Below, one piece after another: positions 1 through 8,549 of a DNA stretch of 64,000 bases. Origin of the DNA: an uncultured Bacteroides sp. (lineage in GTDB: Bacteria > Bacteroidota > Bacteroidia > Bacteroidales > Bacteroidaceae). The notes beneath the pieces were generated by a model. The model was not told the origin of the DNA and searched no databases. It saw only the letters and a program-made list of their open reading frames with translations. The stretch's first letter is position 1. Each line of letters begins with the position of its first letter. The DNA lies in the NCBI RefSeq assembly GCF_963678845.1, contig NZ_OY787468.1, forward strand, positions 682,001 to 746,000. Reading direction: 5' to 3'. The translations under genes and the position numbers were made by a program.

Positions 1-181
1 TGCCGGGCAAATTGATAGGGTGGAGCTGCTAGCCGTGAATGGGCAGCTGATCTATTCGGCTGCTAACCCAAACCCCGGAGAATATTTCATGCTTCCTACC
101 GTTGCGTTGCAAAAAGGATTCTATCTTATTCGGGCGTTCAATGGGAAGAAAGCCCAAGTCTCTAAACTGTTAATACAATAG
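1..181 (+). CDS. 3' end of a secreted protein with a C-terminal sorting-like domain (partial)
   Basis: The reading frame is open from the left window edge to a TAG at 179-181, giving about 59 residues. The visible part contains VELLAVNGQLIYSA, then a Gly-Pro-rich turn and a GFYLIRAFNGKKAQVSKLLIQ-like end. This pattern of short beta strands (xVNGQLIY ... LxxGFYLIR) resembles the C-terminal sorting or Ig-like tail found on many secreted Bacteroidetes proteins. The catalytic or binding part lies outside the window, so the function cannot be named. A strong terminator follows at 245-284. Confidence 0.6.
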   Translation, partial: AGQIDRVELLAVNGQLIYSAANPNPGEYFMLPTVALQKGFYLIRAFNGKKAQVSKLLIQ

Positions 182-244
182 CCCGCCGCTGTTAAGGTAA
201 TCTCCCGTTATATGTTCTTTAAAAGAACTACACTAAAAAAGATT

Positions 245-284
245 AAGGTCTACTCTTTGCGAATTAAAAGAGTAGACCTTTTAT
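245..284 (+). terminator. Rho-independent terminator after the left-edge gene
   Basis: A perfect 14-bp stem (245-258 with 267-280) encloses an 8-nt loop and is followed by TTAT. It ends the partial gene at 1-181. The 285-423 interval after it shows no gene. Confidence 0.8.
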
Positions 285-423
285 GTATAAAGGCTAGCTG
301 TTTCTAAGAAAGTCCCGCCAGTCATTTACTAAACTCCCTGCATCTTTTGGCTTAAGTCCGGTTAATCCTCTGCCTGACTCTCTATTTCTTTTAAATAAAT
401 GAACAGGTTCCGATAGAAATATC

Positions 424-431
424 TACTTTTG
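424..431 (+). promoter_or_regulatory. Bacteroidetes -7 box TACTTTTG
   Basis: TACTTTTG matches the TAnnTTTG sigma-ABfr -7 consensus and lies 40 nt before the transglycosylase start. No clear -33 element was seen. Confidence 0.6.
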
Positions 432-471
432 CATCGCAAAACAAATCTATACAAACGGATTTACATTCAGT

Positions 472-2421
472 ATGGGAAAAAAAACAAAAATAGGAATTCT
501 GGTTGCTCTTGGCCTCATTGTTGTAGCACTCATTGGCGCATACATAGGCAGAGATGCTCTGTTGAATCACTATGCAAAAGGAAAATTTGACAAATTAGAA
601 AAAGAATACGGACTGAAAATCAGTTACGCCCGCCTTCACATGCCTGGAATCAGTGAGGTGGATATCGAGAAGTTTGTGGTGGTTCCTAATGAAAGAGACA
701 CATTGCTTAACCTACGTTCGGCAAAGGCTCATCTTAATCTTTGGAAAATGCTTGCAATGGATGTAGAAGTAAGGCAGGTAAATACCGATGGACTTCACAT
801 TAGCTTTGTGAAGAAAGACTCTCTTTCCAACTATGACTTCCTTTTTAAGAAGGATAAAAAGAAAGAGGTGAAGGAGGATAAGAAGGATTATGCCGGGAAA
901 ATCTCCGATATAGTGGATATGTTTTTCGGATTCCTGCCCGAGAATGGTAATACAACTGATTTCCTGATGAGCTATCGTCGAGATGATAATTACACGGCCG
1001 TACAGGTTCCGATGCTTCACATACAGGAAGACCGTTTTATTACCGAGATTATTGTAAAGGAAAATAATGTGGTAAGCCGCTGGATGAGCAGGGGGCGCCT
1101 GCACAACGAAGAAAAAACGCTTGAGGCTGAGCTTTATTCAAAATACAATGGAAAGGTGGTGCTCCCTTATCTGAATAAATATTACGGTGCACAGATGGCG
1201 TTTGACACACTTGCTTACCGCCTGACTAAAAGCGATATCGGAGGAGGCAAGATAGCCTTGTCGGGAAAAGCGGAAGTTTGCGGATTGCAGCTTTATCATC
1301 CGGGGCTCTCTCCCGATGTGATAAACCTCGACCGGGGACGCTTTAACTATACAGTCAATGTGGGCAAGGATTATCTGGAGTTAGACAGTGCAACAGTTAT
1401 CCAGTTTAATAAATTGCAATTTCATCCCTACATAAAGGCTCAGAAAGGAGCTAAGTGGCACATCACCGCATCTGTGGATAAACCTTCCTTTCCGGCCGAT
1501 GAGCTATTCTCTTCTCTGCCCAAAGGACTGTTTAGTAGTCTGGATGGATTGAGGACAAGCGGAAATCTCTCTTACCATTTCTTGCTCGACTTAGACTTTA
1601 ATAATCTGAATGCACTGAAACTGGAATCCGATCTTAGGAAGCAAAACTTTAAGATACTGGGATATGGCAGCGAAAATCTCTCAAAGATGAATGGTTCTTT
1701 TCTATATACAGCCTATGAAAATGGGCGGCCCGTTCGTACGTTTATCGTTGGTCCCGAGAATCCTGACTTCTGTCCGCTAGATAGCATATCGCCACTATTG
1801 AGGGAAGCTGTGATGCAATCTGAAGATGGATCTTTTTTCTCTCACAGAGGCTTCCGTCTTGATGCGCTAACCAAAGCCCTGATCTATGACCTGAAAGTGA
1901 AGAAATTTGCCCGCGGTGGAAGTACAATCTCCATGCAGTTGGTGAAGAACGTATTCCTCAACCGGAACAAGAACCTGCTCCGTAAGCTTGAAGAGGCAAT
2001 GATTGTGTGGCTTGTAGAGAATCAAGGCATTACATCCAAGCATAGAATGTACGAAGTTTATCTTAATATAGCAGAGTGGGGGCCATTGATTTATGGTGCT
2101 TCTGAAGCTTCCCACTTCTACTTTAATAAACCACCGTCACAGTTAACAACGGAAGAAGCAATATTCCTGGCATCAATCATTCCGAAACCAAAACATTTCC
2201 GGACTTCTTTTGATGCAAATATGCAGCTTAAGCCATGGTTGGGCAGCTACTATCGTCTCATAGCCAATCGTCTGAGCAGAAAAGGTCTTATTACTGCGGA
2301 AGAAGCAGCAAATATACTTCCTGTTGTTCAGGTTACCGGTCCGGCTGTGCAAAACTTTCCTTCACCCAAGGATACAGTTACAGTAGTTGTCGCTACTCCT
2401 CAGGAAGGAAATGAAGAATAA
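472..2421 (+). CDS. Membrane-anchored GT51 peptidoglycan transglycosylase without a transpeptidase domain
   Basis: The protein has 649 residues. Residues about 7-29 form a single membrane anchor. Residues about 30-430 are an uncharacterised region with AsmA/DUF748-like beta-rich character. The C-terminal 200 residues carry the GT51 signatures: EDGSFFSHRGF near residue 450 with the catalytic Glu, then GGSTISMQLVKNVFL near 481 and RKLEEA. Family knowledge: GT51 enzymes polymerise lipid II into glycan strands outside the inner membrane. No penicillin-binding transpeptidase motifs are present, so this is a monofunctional transglycosylase, with the catalytic domain at the C-terminus instead of directly after the anchor. 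It stands alone with its own promoter and terminator. Confidence 0.85.
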   Translation: MGKKTKIGILVALGLIVVALIGAYIGRDALLNHYAKGKFDKLEKEYGLKISYARLHMPGISEVDIEKFVVVPNERDTLLNLRSAKAHLNLWKMLAMDVEVRQVNTDGLHISFVKKDSLSNYDFLFKKDKKKEVKEDKKDYAGKISDIVDMFFGFLPENGNTTDFLMSYRRDDNYTAVQVPMLHIQEDRFITEIIVKENNVVSRWMSRGRLHNEEKTLEAELYSKYNGKVVLPYLNKYYGAQMAFDTLAYRLTKSDIGGGKIALSGKAEVCGLQLYHPGLSPDVINLDRGRFNYTVNVGKDYLELDSATVIQFNKLQFHPYIKAQKGAKWHITASVDKPSFPADELFSSLPKGLFSSLDGLRTSGNLSYHFLLDLDFNNLNALKLESDLRKQNFKILGYGSENLSKMNGSFLYTAYENGRPVRTFIVGPENPDFCPLDSISPLLREAVMQSEDGSFFSHRGFRLDALTKALIYDLKVKKFARGGSTISMQLVKNVFLNRNKNLLRKLEEAMIVWLVENQGITSKHRMYEVYLNIAEWGPLIYGASEASHFYFNKPPSQLTTEEAIFLASIIPKPKHFRTSFDANMQLKPWLGSYYRLIANRLSRKGLITAEEAANILPVVQVTGPAVQNFPSPKDTVTVVVATPQEGNEE

Positions 2422-2427
2422 ACAATA

Positions 2428-2457
2428 AAGGCAGTCGCTTCACAGTGACTGCCTTTT
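2428..2457 (+). terminator. Terminator between convergent genes
   Basis: An 11-bp stem (2428-2438 with 2445-2455, one G-T pair) with a 6-nt loop and T run follows the transglycosylase stop. The A run on the left flank means it could also act on the leftward gene ending at 2495. Confidence 0.75.
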
Positions 2458-2494
2458 ATGAAAAAAAAACTTGTTAAACTATCTATTGAAACTA

Positions 2495-3919
2495 TTATCT
2501 TGATCTGCCACCGCCTCTGGAAGAATCCGATGAGCGACTATTGTCATTGCTATTAGAACTACCTCTGTCTGAAGATCTGGAAGAAGAACTGTTGCTTGAT
2601 GAACTCCTTTCGCTGCTTCCTGATGAACGGGTTACATTGTCACTTCTTGAGTTGTCAGAACTCCTGGAAACATTACTGCCTGAACTTGCAGGAGATGAAG
2701 AAGGACGGCTATATGATGAACTTCTTTCAGAACTGCCTGATTGACTTGATGAACGGTTTACATTGTCACTCCTTGAGTTGTCAGAGCTTCTGGAAACATT
2801 ACTGCCTGAACTTGCAGGAGTTGAAGAAGGACGGCTATATGATGAACTTCTTTCAGAACTGCCTGATTGACTTGATGAACGGTTTTCATTGTTGCTTCTT
2901 GCGTTATCAGAGCTTCTATAAACATTGTTGCTTCTAGAAGGAGAGTAGGAGGGAGAACTGCTGCCTGATGAGCTTCTTCCGCTGTTGTCAGTTGAAGAAT
3001 TAGTATTGTTCTTTGTTCTGCTGTCAGATGAATTATCATAGTAAATCTCGTTCCTTGGAGTCCTATCCTTAGTATTGTCTCTGTCTGTATTCCTGTCTCT
3101 TCTAGGATTTGTATCTCTGCTTCTATTCACATCTTGACCGGAATTATTTCTATCCTTTTCAGAAGAAGGTCTTTCTATAACTCTACTGCCACTATTGTCT
3201 GAAGGACGGGTTACATTTTCCTGTGTTCTGCTTCTGGATGAGCTGGAACTCCTGCCAGCGTTATAAAGGTCGTCATTAAATATTCTGGACGAAGATCTGC
3301 GGTTGCTAACGCCAGATGAATTATTTCTGGAGCTACGGTCGCCGAAATCGGAACGACGGTTATTAATATAAACGTTTTCTCGTCTTGTACTGAAGTTACC
3401 TCTGTATATATCATGGTGATACCTGTTTACGTAAAAACTTTCATTATTGAAGTGTGTACGGTAGTGTCCACCCGAATAGCTATTATAGTTATAAGACTTT
3501 CCGAAATAGAACAAATACGGATTTGTATAGGTCAGATAGATTCTAAAGCCCCAGGAATCTCCTTCAGAATAAATTGGACGGTAGAAATATTCTGTATCAA
3601 GGAAACGTTCGTATTGCCAGTCTTCCAATACCCAGCGAAGGTCGTCATTACGTACATCAAGATAATTGTAATATCTGTCAAGTGCCCAATCTTCACCATA
3701 AATCACATCATCCATTATATTGCGAACATTATAAATGAAGTCGTAATTAATTTCATAACAGTCATTATATTGTTCTGTAGAAAGATTCAATTCATAAGCC
3801 ATCTTATCTGTGAGGAATCGAGTCTCATTTCGAACCTTATTCATGCTCATAGCAGCCACACTCATGGTACTCATTGAAACCATACTGATGGCAATCAAGG
3901 TAAATATTATTTTTTTCAT
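2495..3919 (-). CDS. Secreted Ser/Arg/Asn-rich low-complexity protein with 42-residue tandem repeats
   Basis: The protein has 474 residues and starts with a clear signal peptide (MKKIIFTLIAISMVSMSTMSVAA). Residues about 25-150 form a conserved-looking alpha/aromatic domain with many Asp and Tyr (for example EINYDFIYNVRNIMDDVIYGEDW). The remaining 300 residues are almost entirely Ser, Arg, Asn and Asp. They include two near-identical 42-residue units (126-bp direct repeats at 2622-2873) plus a partial third copy. The composition suggests an extended, surface-exposed or disordered tail. No enzyme motif is visible and I do not recognise a function. It lies downstream of a terminator at 3953-3982 and so is probably transcribed separately. 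Confidence 0.75.
   Translation of the reverse strand: MKKIIFTLIAISMVSMSTMSVAAMSMNKVRNETRFLTDKMAYELNLSTEQYNDCYEINYDFIYNVRNIMDDVIYGEDWALDRYYNYLDVRNDDLRWVLEDWQYERFLDTEYFYRPIYSEGDSWGFRIYLTYTNPYLFYFGKSYNYNSYSGGHYRTHFNNESFYVNRYHHDIYRGNFSTRRENVYINNRRSDFGDRSSRNNSSGVSNRRSSSRIFNDDLYNAGRSSSSSRSRTQENVTRPSDNSGSRVIERPSSEKDRNNSGQDVNRSRDTNPRRDRNTDRDNTKDRTPRNEIYYDNSSDSRTKNNTNSSTDNSGRSSSGSSSPSYSPSRSNNVYRSSDNARSNNENRSSSQSGSSERSSSYSRPSSTPASSGSNVSRSSDNSRSDNVNRSSSQSGSSERSSSYSRPSSSPASSGSNVSRSSDNSRSDNVTRSSGSSERSSSSNSSSSRSSDRGSSNSNDNSRSSDSSRGGGRSR
2622..2873 (-). repeat. Two 126-bp tandem direct repeats inside the Ser-rich gene
   Basis: The unit starting GATGAACGG recurs at 2622, 2748 and 2874, a strict 126-bp period (42 codons), with few substitutions between units. 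In-frame period means unit gain or loss would change protein length only. Confidence 0.85.
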
Positions 3920-3952
3920 AACTCAACAGTTTTAATGGTTATTTTTATTCAA

Positions 3953-3982
3953 CAAAAATAGGGCGAGGAAACTCCTCGCCCT
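3953..3982 (-). terminator. Terminator after the cvfB-like gene
   Basis: On the minus strand a perfect 9-bp GC-rich stem (3974-3982 with 3960-3968) and 5-nt loop are followed by TATTTTTG. It ends the DUF47-pit-cvfB transcript. Confidence 0.8.
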
Positions 3983-4015
3983 AATGATAATCCCCAAATG
4001 TATTTAGGGATTTCC

Positions 4016-4864
4016 CTATTTCTTATTTTCTTCAGCTAAACGAATACCGTTAGCTTCAATAATGATCAGTCTTTTTCTATACAAGTCTCCAACCCCCTTT
4101 TTAAATGTTTTCTTGCTCACCTCAAAGGTGTCATATATTTCTTCTGCAGGGCTTTTATCATTCAATGTAATGCTTCCACCATTATCTTTGATATATGATA
4201 ATAAAGTTTCTGCAAAATCATCTATCTTTTCAAATCCTGGCTTTTGAAGCATCAGGTCAATTTTTCCATCCTCTCTAACTTGCTTTACAAAAGCTTTCAG
4301 AGTCATTCCGGTTTGTAATTGTTGAAAGATCTCTCCTTCATACAGTAAACCACTGAATTGATTTTCAACAATGGCCTTGAAACCAAGATCTGTCTTTTGC
4401 CAGATAAGAATGGATACTTCTTCGTTTGGTTGATATGGAGGAATCTCTTTGGACAAGTAGCGTTCTACTTTGGCCGAAGCCACAATACGATAACTTTCTT
4501 CATCAATATGTGCATGAACAACATATTTTTTACCTACCTGCATAGTCATTTTCTGCTCCCGGAAAGGTACAAACAGATCTTTCATTAGCCCCCAGTTAAG
4601 GAATGCTCCGAACTGATTTATCCAGGCTACTTCCAAACAAGCAAACTCTCCAACCTGTACCAAAGGGGTTAGGGTTGTAGCAATCAGCCGTTCTTCGTTA
4701 TCCAGATAGAGAAAAACGTTAAGGAAATCACCGATATTGTATTCTTCAGGAACGTAGCGAGTAGGAAGTAAAATCTCTCCTTCTTCTTCACCATCAAGAT
4801 AAACCCCGAAGTCGACTGTTTTTACGATCTCAAGTACGTTAAATTTCCCTAGTTCTATACTCAT
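4016..4864 (-). CDS. cvfB: CvfB/YitL-family S1-like RNA-binding protein
   Basis: The 282-residue length and architecture match the CvfB family. There are repeated S1-like OB folds in the first about 215 residues (GKFNVLEIVKTVDFGVYLDG, then GEFACLEVAWINQFGAFLNWG, then a third with GFKAIVENQFSGLLYEGEIF). A C-terminal winged helix follows (EEIYDTFEVSKKTFKKGVGDLYRKRLI). The winged helix has basic residues suited to RNA. Family members bind RNA and affect gene expression or virulence in Firmicutes; the role here is unknown. It starts 11 nt after the phosphate transporter stop, so it is very probably the last gene of a DUF47-pit-cvfB operon. Confidence 0.85.
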   Translation of the reverse strand: MSIELGKFNVLEIVKTVDFGVYLDGEEEGEILLPTRYVPEEYNIGDFLNVFLYLDNEERLIATTLTPLVQVGEFACLEVAWINQFGAFLNWGLMKDLFVPFREQKMTMQVGKKYVVHAHIDEESYRIVASAKVERYLSKEIPPYQPNEEVSILIWQKTDLGFKAIVENQFSGLLYEGEIFQQLQTGMTLKAFVKQVREDGKIDLMLQKPGFEKIDDFAETLLSYIKDNGGSITLNDKSPAEEIYDTFEVSKKTFKKGVGDLYRKRLIIIEANGIRLAEENKK

Positions 4865-4875
4865 ATATGAAATTA

Positions 4876-5880
4876 TTATTTAATGCCAATAAAGTTTACC
4901 AACAGATAAATCAGGCCAGCAAGTACTGCACTAACAGGAATTGTAAGAATCCATGCCCAAAGCAAATCTATAGTAACTCCCCAGCGTACAGCAGATAGCC
5001 TTTTTACAGCACCTACACCCATAATAGAACCGGTGATAGTGTGAGTTGTACTTACAGGTATTTTAAGAGCTTCTGTTAAGTATAGAGTTAAAGAACCAGC
5101 TGCTTCAGCACATACACCTTCAATAGGTGTAACTTTGGTAATTTTACTACCCATTGTTTTAACAATGCGCCAGCCTCCAACCATAGTTCCAAGACCAATT
5201 GCACCAAAGCATGATAAAGGAACCCAATCGGGTACATTCTTAATAGAGTCTATCTGGCCTGCTGCAATCATTGCAGTAGCAATAATACCCATCACCTTTT
5301 GAGAATCATTCAAACCGTGTCCCAAACTGAACATACCAGAAGTTACTAATTGGAATCTCCTGAAGAAGTTCTCGGCAAAGCGAGCATTAACTTTTCTGAA
5401 TATCCATAAAACGGAAATAGTGATAGCTGAAGATACAACCAAACCAATAACCGGAGCCAATACAATAAACGAAGCGATTGTTATAATTACTGAAGTGTGG
5501 ATAGATTGAAATCCTGCACCACAAATTGCAGCTCCTGCAAAACCGCCGATTAAGGTGTGAGATGATGATGAAGGAATACCAAGCCACCATGTCATAAGGT
5601 TCCATGAAATTGCGGCAATCAGTCCTGAAAGAATAATTGGTAAAGTGATATATTGCTCTAAAACAACTTTAGAAACAGTGTTGGCAATACCAAACTCTCC
5701 AATAAGATATTTAGCTACAAAGAATGCAATAAAGTTGAACATTGCAGCCCATATAACAGCTTGTACAGGAGATAAAACCCGAGTAGTTACAACTGTTGCA
5801 ATAGAATTAGCTGCATCGTGAAAGCCATTAATAAAGTCGAAAATTAGTCCTAATGCAATAACAATAATAAGTAATGTCAT
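4876..5880 (-). CDS. pit: PiT-family low-affinity inorganic phosphate transporter
   Basis: The 334-residue membrane protein has about nine hydrophobic segments and the two duplicated PiT signatures. The N-terminal one is DFINGFHDAANSIATVV and the C-terminal one GHGLNDSQKVMG. Additional family motifs are WWLGIPSSSSHTLIGG and PVSTTHTITGSIMG. The family couples phosphate (or metal-phosphate) uptake to H+ or Na+. It follows the DUF47 gene by 14 nt, the usual pairing for this family, and precedes cvfB by 11 nt. A possible PhoB-type direct repeat lies upstream of the operon at 6641-6673. Confidence 0.93.
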   Translation of the reverse strand: MTLLIIVIALGLIFDFINGFHDAANSIATVVTTRVLSPVQAVIWAAMFNFIAFFVAKYLIGEFGIANTVSKVVLEQYITLPIILSGLIAAISWNLMTWWLGIPSSSSHTLIGGFAGAAICGAGFQSIHTSVIITIASFIVLAPVIGLVVSSAITISVLWIFRKVNARFAENFFRRFQLVTSGMFSLGHGLNDSQKVMGIIATAMIAAGQIDSIKNVPDWVPLSCFGAIGLGTMVGGWRIVKTMGSKITKVTPIEGVCAEAAGSLTLYLTEALKIPVSTTHTITGSIMGVGAVKRLSAVRWGVTIDLLWAWILTIPVSAVLAGLIYLLVNFIGIK

Positions 5881-5894
5881 ATGATTCTATTTTA

Positions 5895-6554
5895 TTAGGC
5901 GTATTTTACGAGAATAGTTGTAATAACTTTCCCTGTACTGTTGATCTTATTCGCAGCTTTTTCAAGTTCCTGAATAATTTCCTTCAGTTTGATAAGTTCA
6001 ACAGTATCGTTCATTGTGTCAGCTCCTTTAAAAAGGCTCATAATAGCTTCTTCATATACAACGTCAGCTTCTTCTTCCAGTCTTTTAATCTCTTTGCAAT
6101 GTGCGCGAAGACGAAGATCTGTTTTCTTCATGTTAGAAAGTTCACTAGCTGCGCTTTGGATTTCGTTGCTACCCTTTTTGATAATGTCAACTAAAGTAAC
6201 GGAATGACTAGGAAAACTGTGTGGTTGGTAAAGAAGCACTTTTTGTGCACAACGGTTAATTACGTCAATAACATCATCCATAACATCTGCAAGAGCATGA
6301 ACATCTTCCCTGTCAAAAGGAGTAATGAATGTGTTGTTTAACTCGTGGATAATACTTCCGGTAACTTTGTCACCTTTAACTTCTTCGGCTTTAATCAGTC
6401 TGCACAATTCAGTTCTATGTCCTTCATCTGCACAAGAAAAGAGCTCTTGTAGATAGGTTGATGACTGAGAGAGAATTGAAGCAGTTTCTTCCAACATTGG
6501 GAAAAACTTAACATCTTTTGGAGCAAACATGCTCATTAAAGTATTAATTTTCAT
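5895..6554 (-). CDS. DUF47 (PhoU-like) phosphate transport accessory protein
   Basis: The 219-residue helical protein matches the DUF47/PhoU-like family in length and pattern: MFAPKDVKFFPMLEETA at the N-terminus, EEVKGDKVTGSIIHELN, and DREDVHALADVMDDVIDVINRCA in the middle, then RLEEEADVVYEEAI near the C-terminus. The family uses conserved E/DxxxD metal-binding patterns and accompanies PiT transporters, probably modulating their activity. It is the first gene of the operon, with a -7 box at 6579-6586. The C-terminal stop is 14 nt before pit. Confidence 0.9.
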   Translation of the reverse strand: MKINTLMSMFAPKDVKFFPMLEETASILSQSSTYLQELFSCADEGHRTELCRLIKAEEVKGDKVTGSIIHELNNTFITPFDREDVHALADVMDDVIDVINRCAQKVLLYQPHSFPSHSVTLVDIIKKGSNEIQSAASELSNMKKTDLRLRAHCKEIKRLEEEADVVYEEAIMSLFKGADTMNDTVELIKLKEIIQELEKAANKINSTGKVITTILVKYA

Positions 6555-6578
6555 CAGTAGTCTATATTATTTCAGGTG

Positions 6579-6586
6579 CAAATATA
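6579..6586 (-). promoter_or_regulatory. -7 box TATATTTG for the DUF47-pit-cvfB operon
   Basis: CAAATATA on the plus strand reads TATATTTG leftwards, 25 nt before the DUF47 start. The divergent 6555-6891 intergenic region also holds 11-bp direct repeats at 6641-6673 and the opposite promoter at 6866. Confidence 0.65.
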
Positions 6587-6640
6587 GAGCTTTCATATTA
6601 TTAATCCAATAATATCTAATTATTTATATTCAAAATAAAT

Positions 6641-6673
6641 GCGGTTGTAACGCGGTTGTAACACAACTGTAAT
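6641..6673. promoter_or_regulatory. Candidate Pho-box-like 11-bp direct repeats
   Basis: GCGGTTGTAAC occurs twice in perfect tandem (6641-6651, 6652-6662), followed by ACAACTGTAAT. This gives three TTGTAAC/CTGTAAT heptamers at 11-bp period with 4-bp spacers. The geometry is that of PhoB direct-repeat sites, and it lies upstream of a phosphate-transport operon. The assignment to PhoB is inference. Confidence 0.45.
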
Positions 6674-6865
6674 ATGTTTATATTCTCGTGTAAAACAAAT
6701 GTTATTGCATGACGTTTCTGAATGTCCTACAAAATTGGGAAATCAAAAAATATCGGGATCATAATAAGTAAAGAAAATGAATTTATTGTATGCTTTAGAT
6801 CTTTTTGAGATATAACAAAATTATCTGGTTAATTAGGCATTAATCGGATAAGCCATTTTATTTAT

Positions 6866-6873
6866 TATATTTG
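6866..6873 (+). promoter_or_regulatory. -7 box TATATTTG for the homocysteine methyltransferase-like gene
   Basis: The box lies 18 nt before the ATG at 6892, so the 5' leader is very short (about 10-12 nt). Confidence 0.65.
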
Positions 6874-6891
6874 CAAAAAACAGATATTTAG

Positions 6892-7827
6892 ATGGAATTT
6901 TCTTCTTTTGCAGATACTTATCAAGAAGCTCCGATTATTCTAACCGAAGGCGCTATTGTTGAACGATTGCGTCGTGAATATCACATCCCGTTGGATAATG
7001 ATATTGTGCATGCCGGATTAATATATAATGATAAATACAGATGTGTTTTGGCTGAGATTTATAAACAATATATGGATATTGCAGAATCTTTTCAGTTACC
7101 CATTATGTTAATGACTCCCACAAGAAGAGTGAATAGTGAACGGGTTGGTCGTTCTATTTATAGAGATAAAGATATAATAGCTGATAATGTGGCATTCTTA
7201 ACTCAGCTAAAATCGGGCTATAATACTCCTGTCTATATTGGAGGGCTGACGGGATGCCGTGGAGATGCGTATGACCCAGTAATGTCTTTATCGGAAAATG
7301 ATTCTTTCAAATTCCACCTTTCTCAACTGCAGTCTTTTAAGGATGCAGGTGTTGATTTTTTGTTTGCAGGTATAATGCCCGCATTGGCAGAGAGCATCGG
7401 CATGGCTGAGGCAATGGAAACAACAGGGCTTCCTTATATTATCAGTTTTATGATACGTAAAAACGGTGCGTTATTGGATGGAACCTCAATTAATGATGCT
7501 ATAGCTAATATTGATTCTAATACAAAAACTCATCCTTTATGTTACATGGTTAATTGTGTGCATCCTGATGTGCTGCGTCAGGCATTATCCTATCCGCAAA
7601 ATAATACTCTGTTGGTAAAAACTCGTTTTAAAGGAATACAAGCAAATACTTCTTGTTTGAGTCCAGAGGAGTTAAACGAATCTGTTTGTCTGAAATCTTC
7701 TTCTTCATTTGAACTGGGAGAAAGCATGATGGCTCTGCACAAAGATTTCCCTTTGAAGATAGTAGGTGGATGTTGTGGTACAGATAATACCCACATGCAG
7801 AAATTTGCCGAACTATTTTCTTTATAA
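6892..7827 (+). CDS. Homocysteine S-methyltransferase family protein
   Basis: The 311-residue protein has the zinc-thiol signature of the family: MVNCVHP around residue 222 supplies the first Cys and IVGGCCGT around 290-297 the paired Cys. N-terminal EGAIVERL and the TIM-barrel spacing also fit. The family transfers a methyl group to homocysteine or a related thiol/selenol, from S-methylmethionine, AdoMet or other donors. The protein lacks the cobalamin and folate modules of MetH, so it is a stand-alone betaine/S-methylmethionine-type domain. The donor cannot be told from sequence. It is monocistronic with its own -7 box. Confidence 0.85.
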   Translation: MEFSSFADTYQEAPIILTEGAIVERLRREYHIPLDNDIVHAGLIYNDKYRCVLAEIYKQYMDIAESFQLPIMLMTPTRRVNSERVGRSIYRDKDIIADNVAFLTQLKSGYNTPVYIGGLTGCRGDAYDPVMSLSENDSFKFHLSQLQSFKDAGVDFLFAGIMPALAESIGMAEAMETTGLPYIISFMIRKNGALLDGTSINDAIANIDSNTKTHPLCYMVNCVHPDVLRQALSYPQNNTLLVKTRFKGIQANTSCLSPEELNESVCLKSSSSFELGESMMALHKDFPLKIVGGCCGTDNTHMQKFAELFSL

Positions 7828-7894
7828 TCGTAACTGAAGCATTTATTCATTCATTATTTTAAAAATTATATCGCCGGACTATTTCATATTTTTA

Positions 7895-7902
7895 TATATT
7901 TG
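7895..7902 (+). promoter_or_regulatory. -7 box TATATTTG upstream of tag
   Basis: The box is 26 nt upstream of the first ATG of the glycosylase gene. Confidence 0.65.
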
Positions 7903-7927
7903 TGCTAATTATTAAAATCACAAAGAA

Positions 7928-8521
7928 ATGGAACAGAATATGGATAAACAAAGATGTGGTTGGTGTGGAACAGATCCTTTATATGTAAAGTATCACGATG
8001 AAGAATGGGGTCGGGAAGTGACCGATGATCACATAATGTTCGAGTTTCTTGTTCTGGAAAGCTCACAGGCTGGGTTAAGCTGGAGTACTATTCTGAAGAA
8101 ACGGGAGAATTACCGGGAAGCATTTGCTTACTTTGATGCCTGGAAAGTAACTCAGTTTACAAGTGAGGATGTTGAACGATTAATGTTGAACTCCGGAATT
8201 ATCCGCAATAAGCTTAAAATAACATCTACCATATCTAATGCCCGTTGTTTTCTTGAAGTTCAAAAGGAATTTGGCAGCTTCTGCAGCTATTTGAAATCTT
8301 TCTTGCCCGATGGTAACATAATAGTCAATCATTGGAAAACATTAGATCAGATCCCTGCGTCTACAGAACTATCTGATGTTATAAGTAAAGACATGAAAAA
8401 GAGAGGCTTTAAATTCTTTGGAACAACAATTTGTTATGCTCACTTGCAAGCTGTAGGCTATGTAAATGATCATCTTGATAGTTGTTTTTATAAAAACAAT
8501 CCCTCATTTATATCTGTCTAA
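7928..8521 (+). CDS. tag: DNA-3-methyladenine glycosylase I
   Basis: The 197-residue protein matches TAG throughout: RCGWCGTDPLYVKYHDEEWG at the N-terminus with the zinc Cys and His. The catalytic Glu lies in VLESSQAGLSW. KKRENYREAF, NSGIIRNKLKI and KKRGFKFFGTTICYAHLQAVGYVNDH are also conserved. The last motif gives the second zinc His, and Cys in DSC supplies the last ligand. The enzyme removes 3-methyladenine from alkylated DNA. Two ATG codons lie four codons apart (7928 and 7940); either could be used. A small membrane protein gene follows 28 nt later, possibly cotranscribed. Confidence 0.95.
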   Translation: MEQNMDKQRCGWCGTDPLYVKYHDEEWGREVTDDHIMFEFLVLESSQAGLSWSTILKKRENYREAFAYFDAWKVTQFTSEDVERLMLNSGIIRNKLKITSTISNARCFLEVQKEFGSFCSYLKSFLPDGNIIVNHWKTLDQIPASTELSDVISKDMKKRGFKFFGTTICYAHLQAVGYVNDHLDSCFYKNNPSFISV

Positions 8522-8549
8522 TTGGGATGGGGTAGTTGTAAATAACTAA

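Noticed and set aside
2622..2873. 126-bp repeats as CRISPR or mobile element
   Set aside because: They are in-frame codon repeats without spacers or inverted ends.
2541..3039. Plus- and minus-strand ORFs inside the Ser-rich gene
   Set aside because: They are frame shadows of the 126-bp repeats and Ser-rich codons; the signal-peptide-bearing minus-strand frame explains the region.
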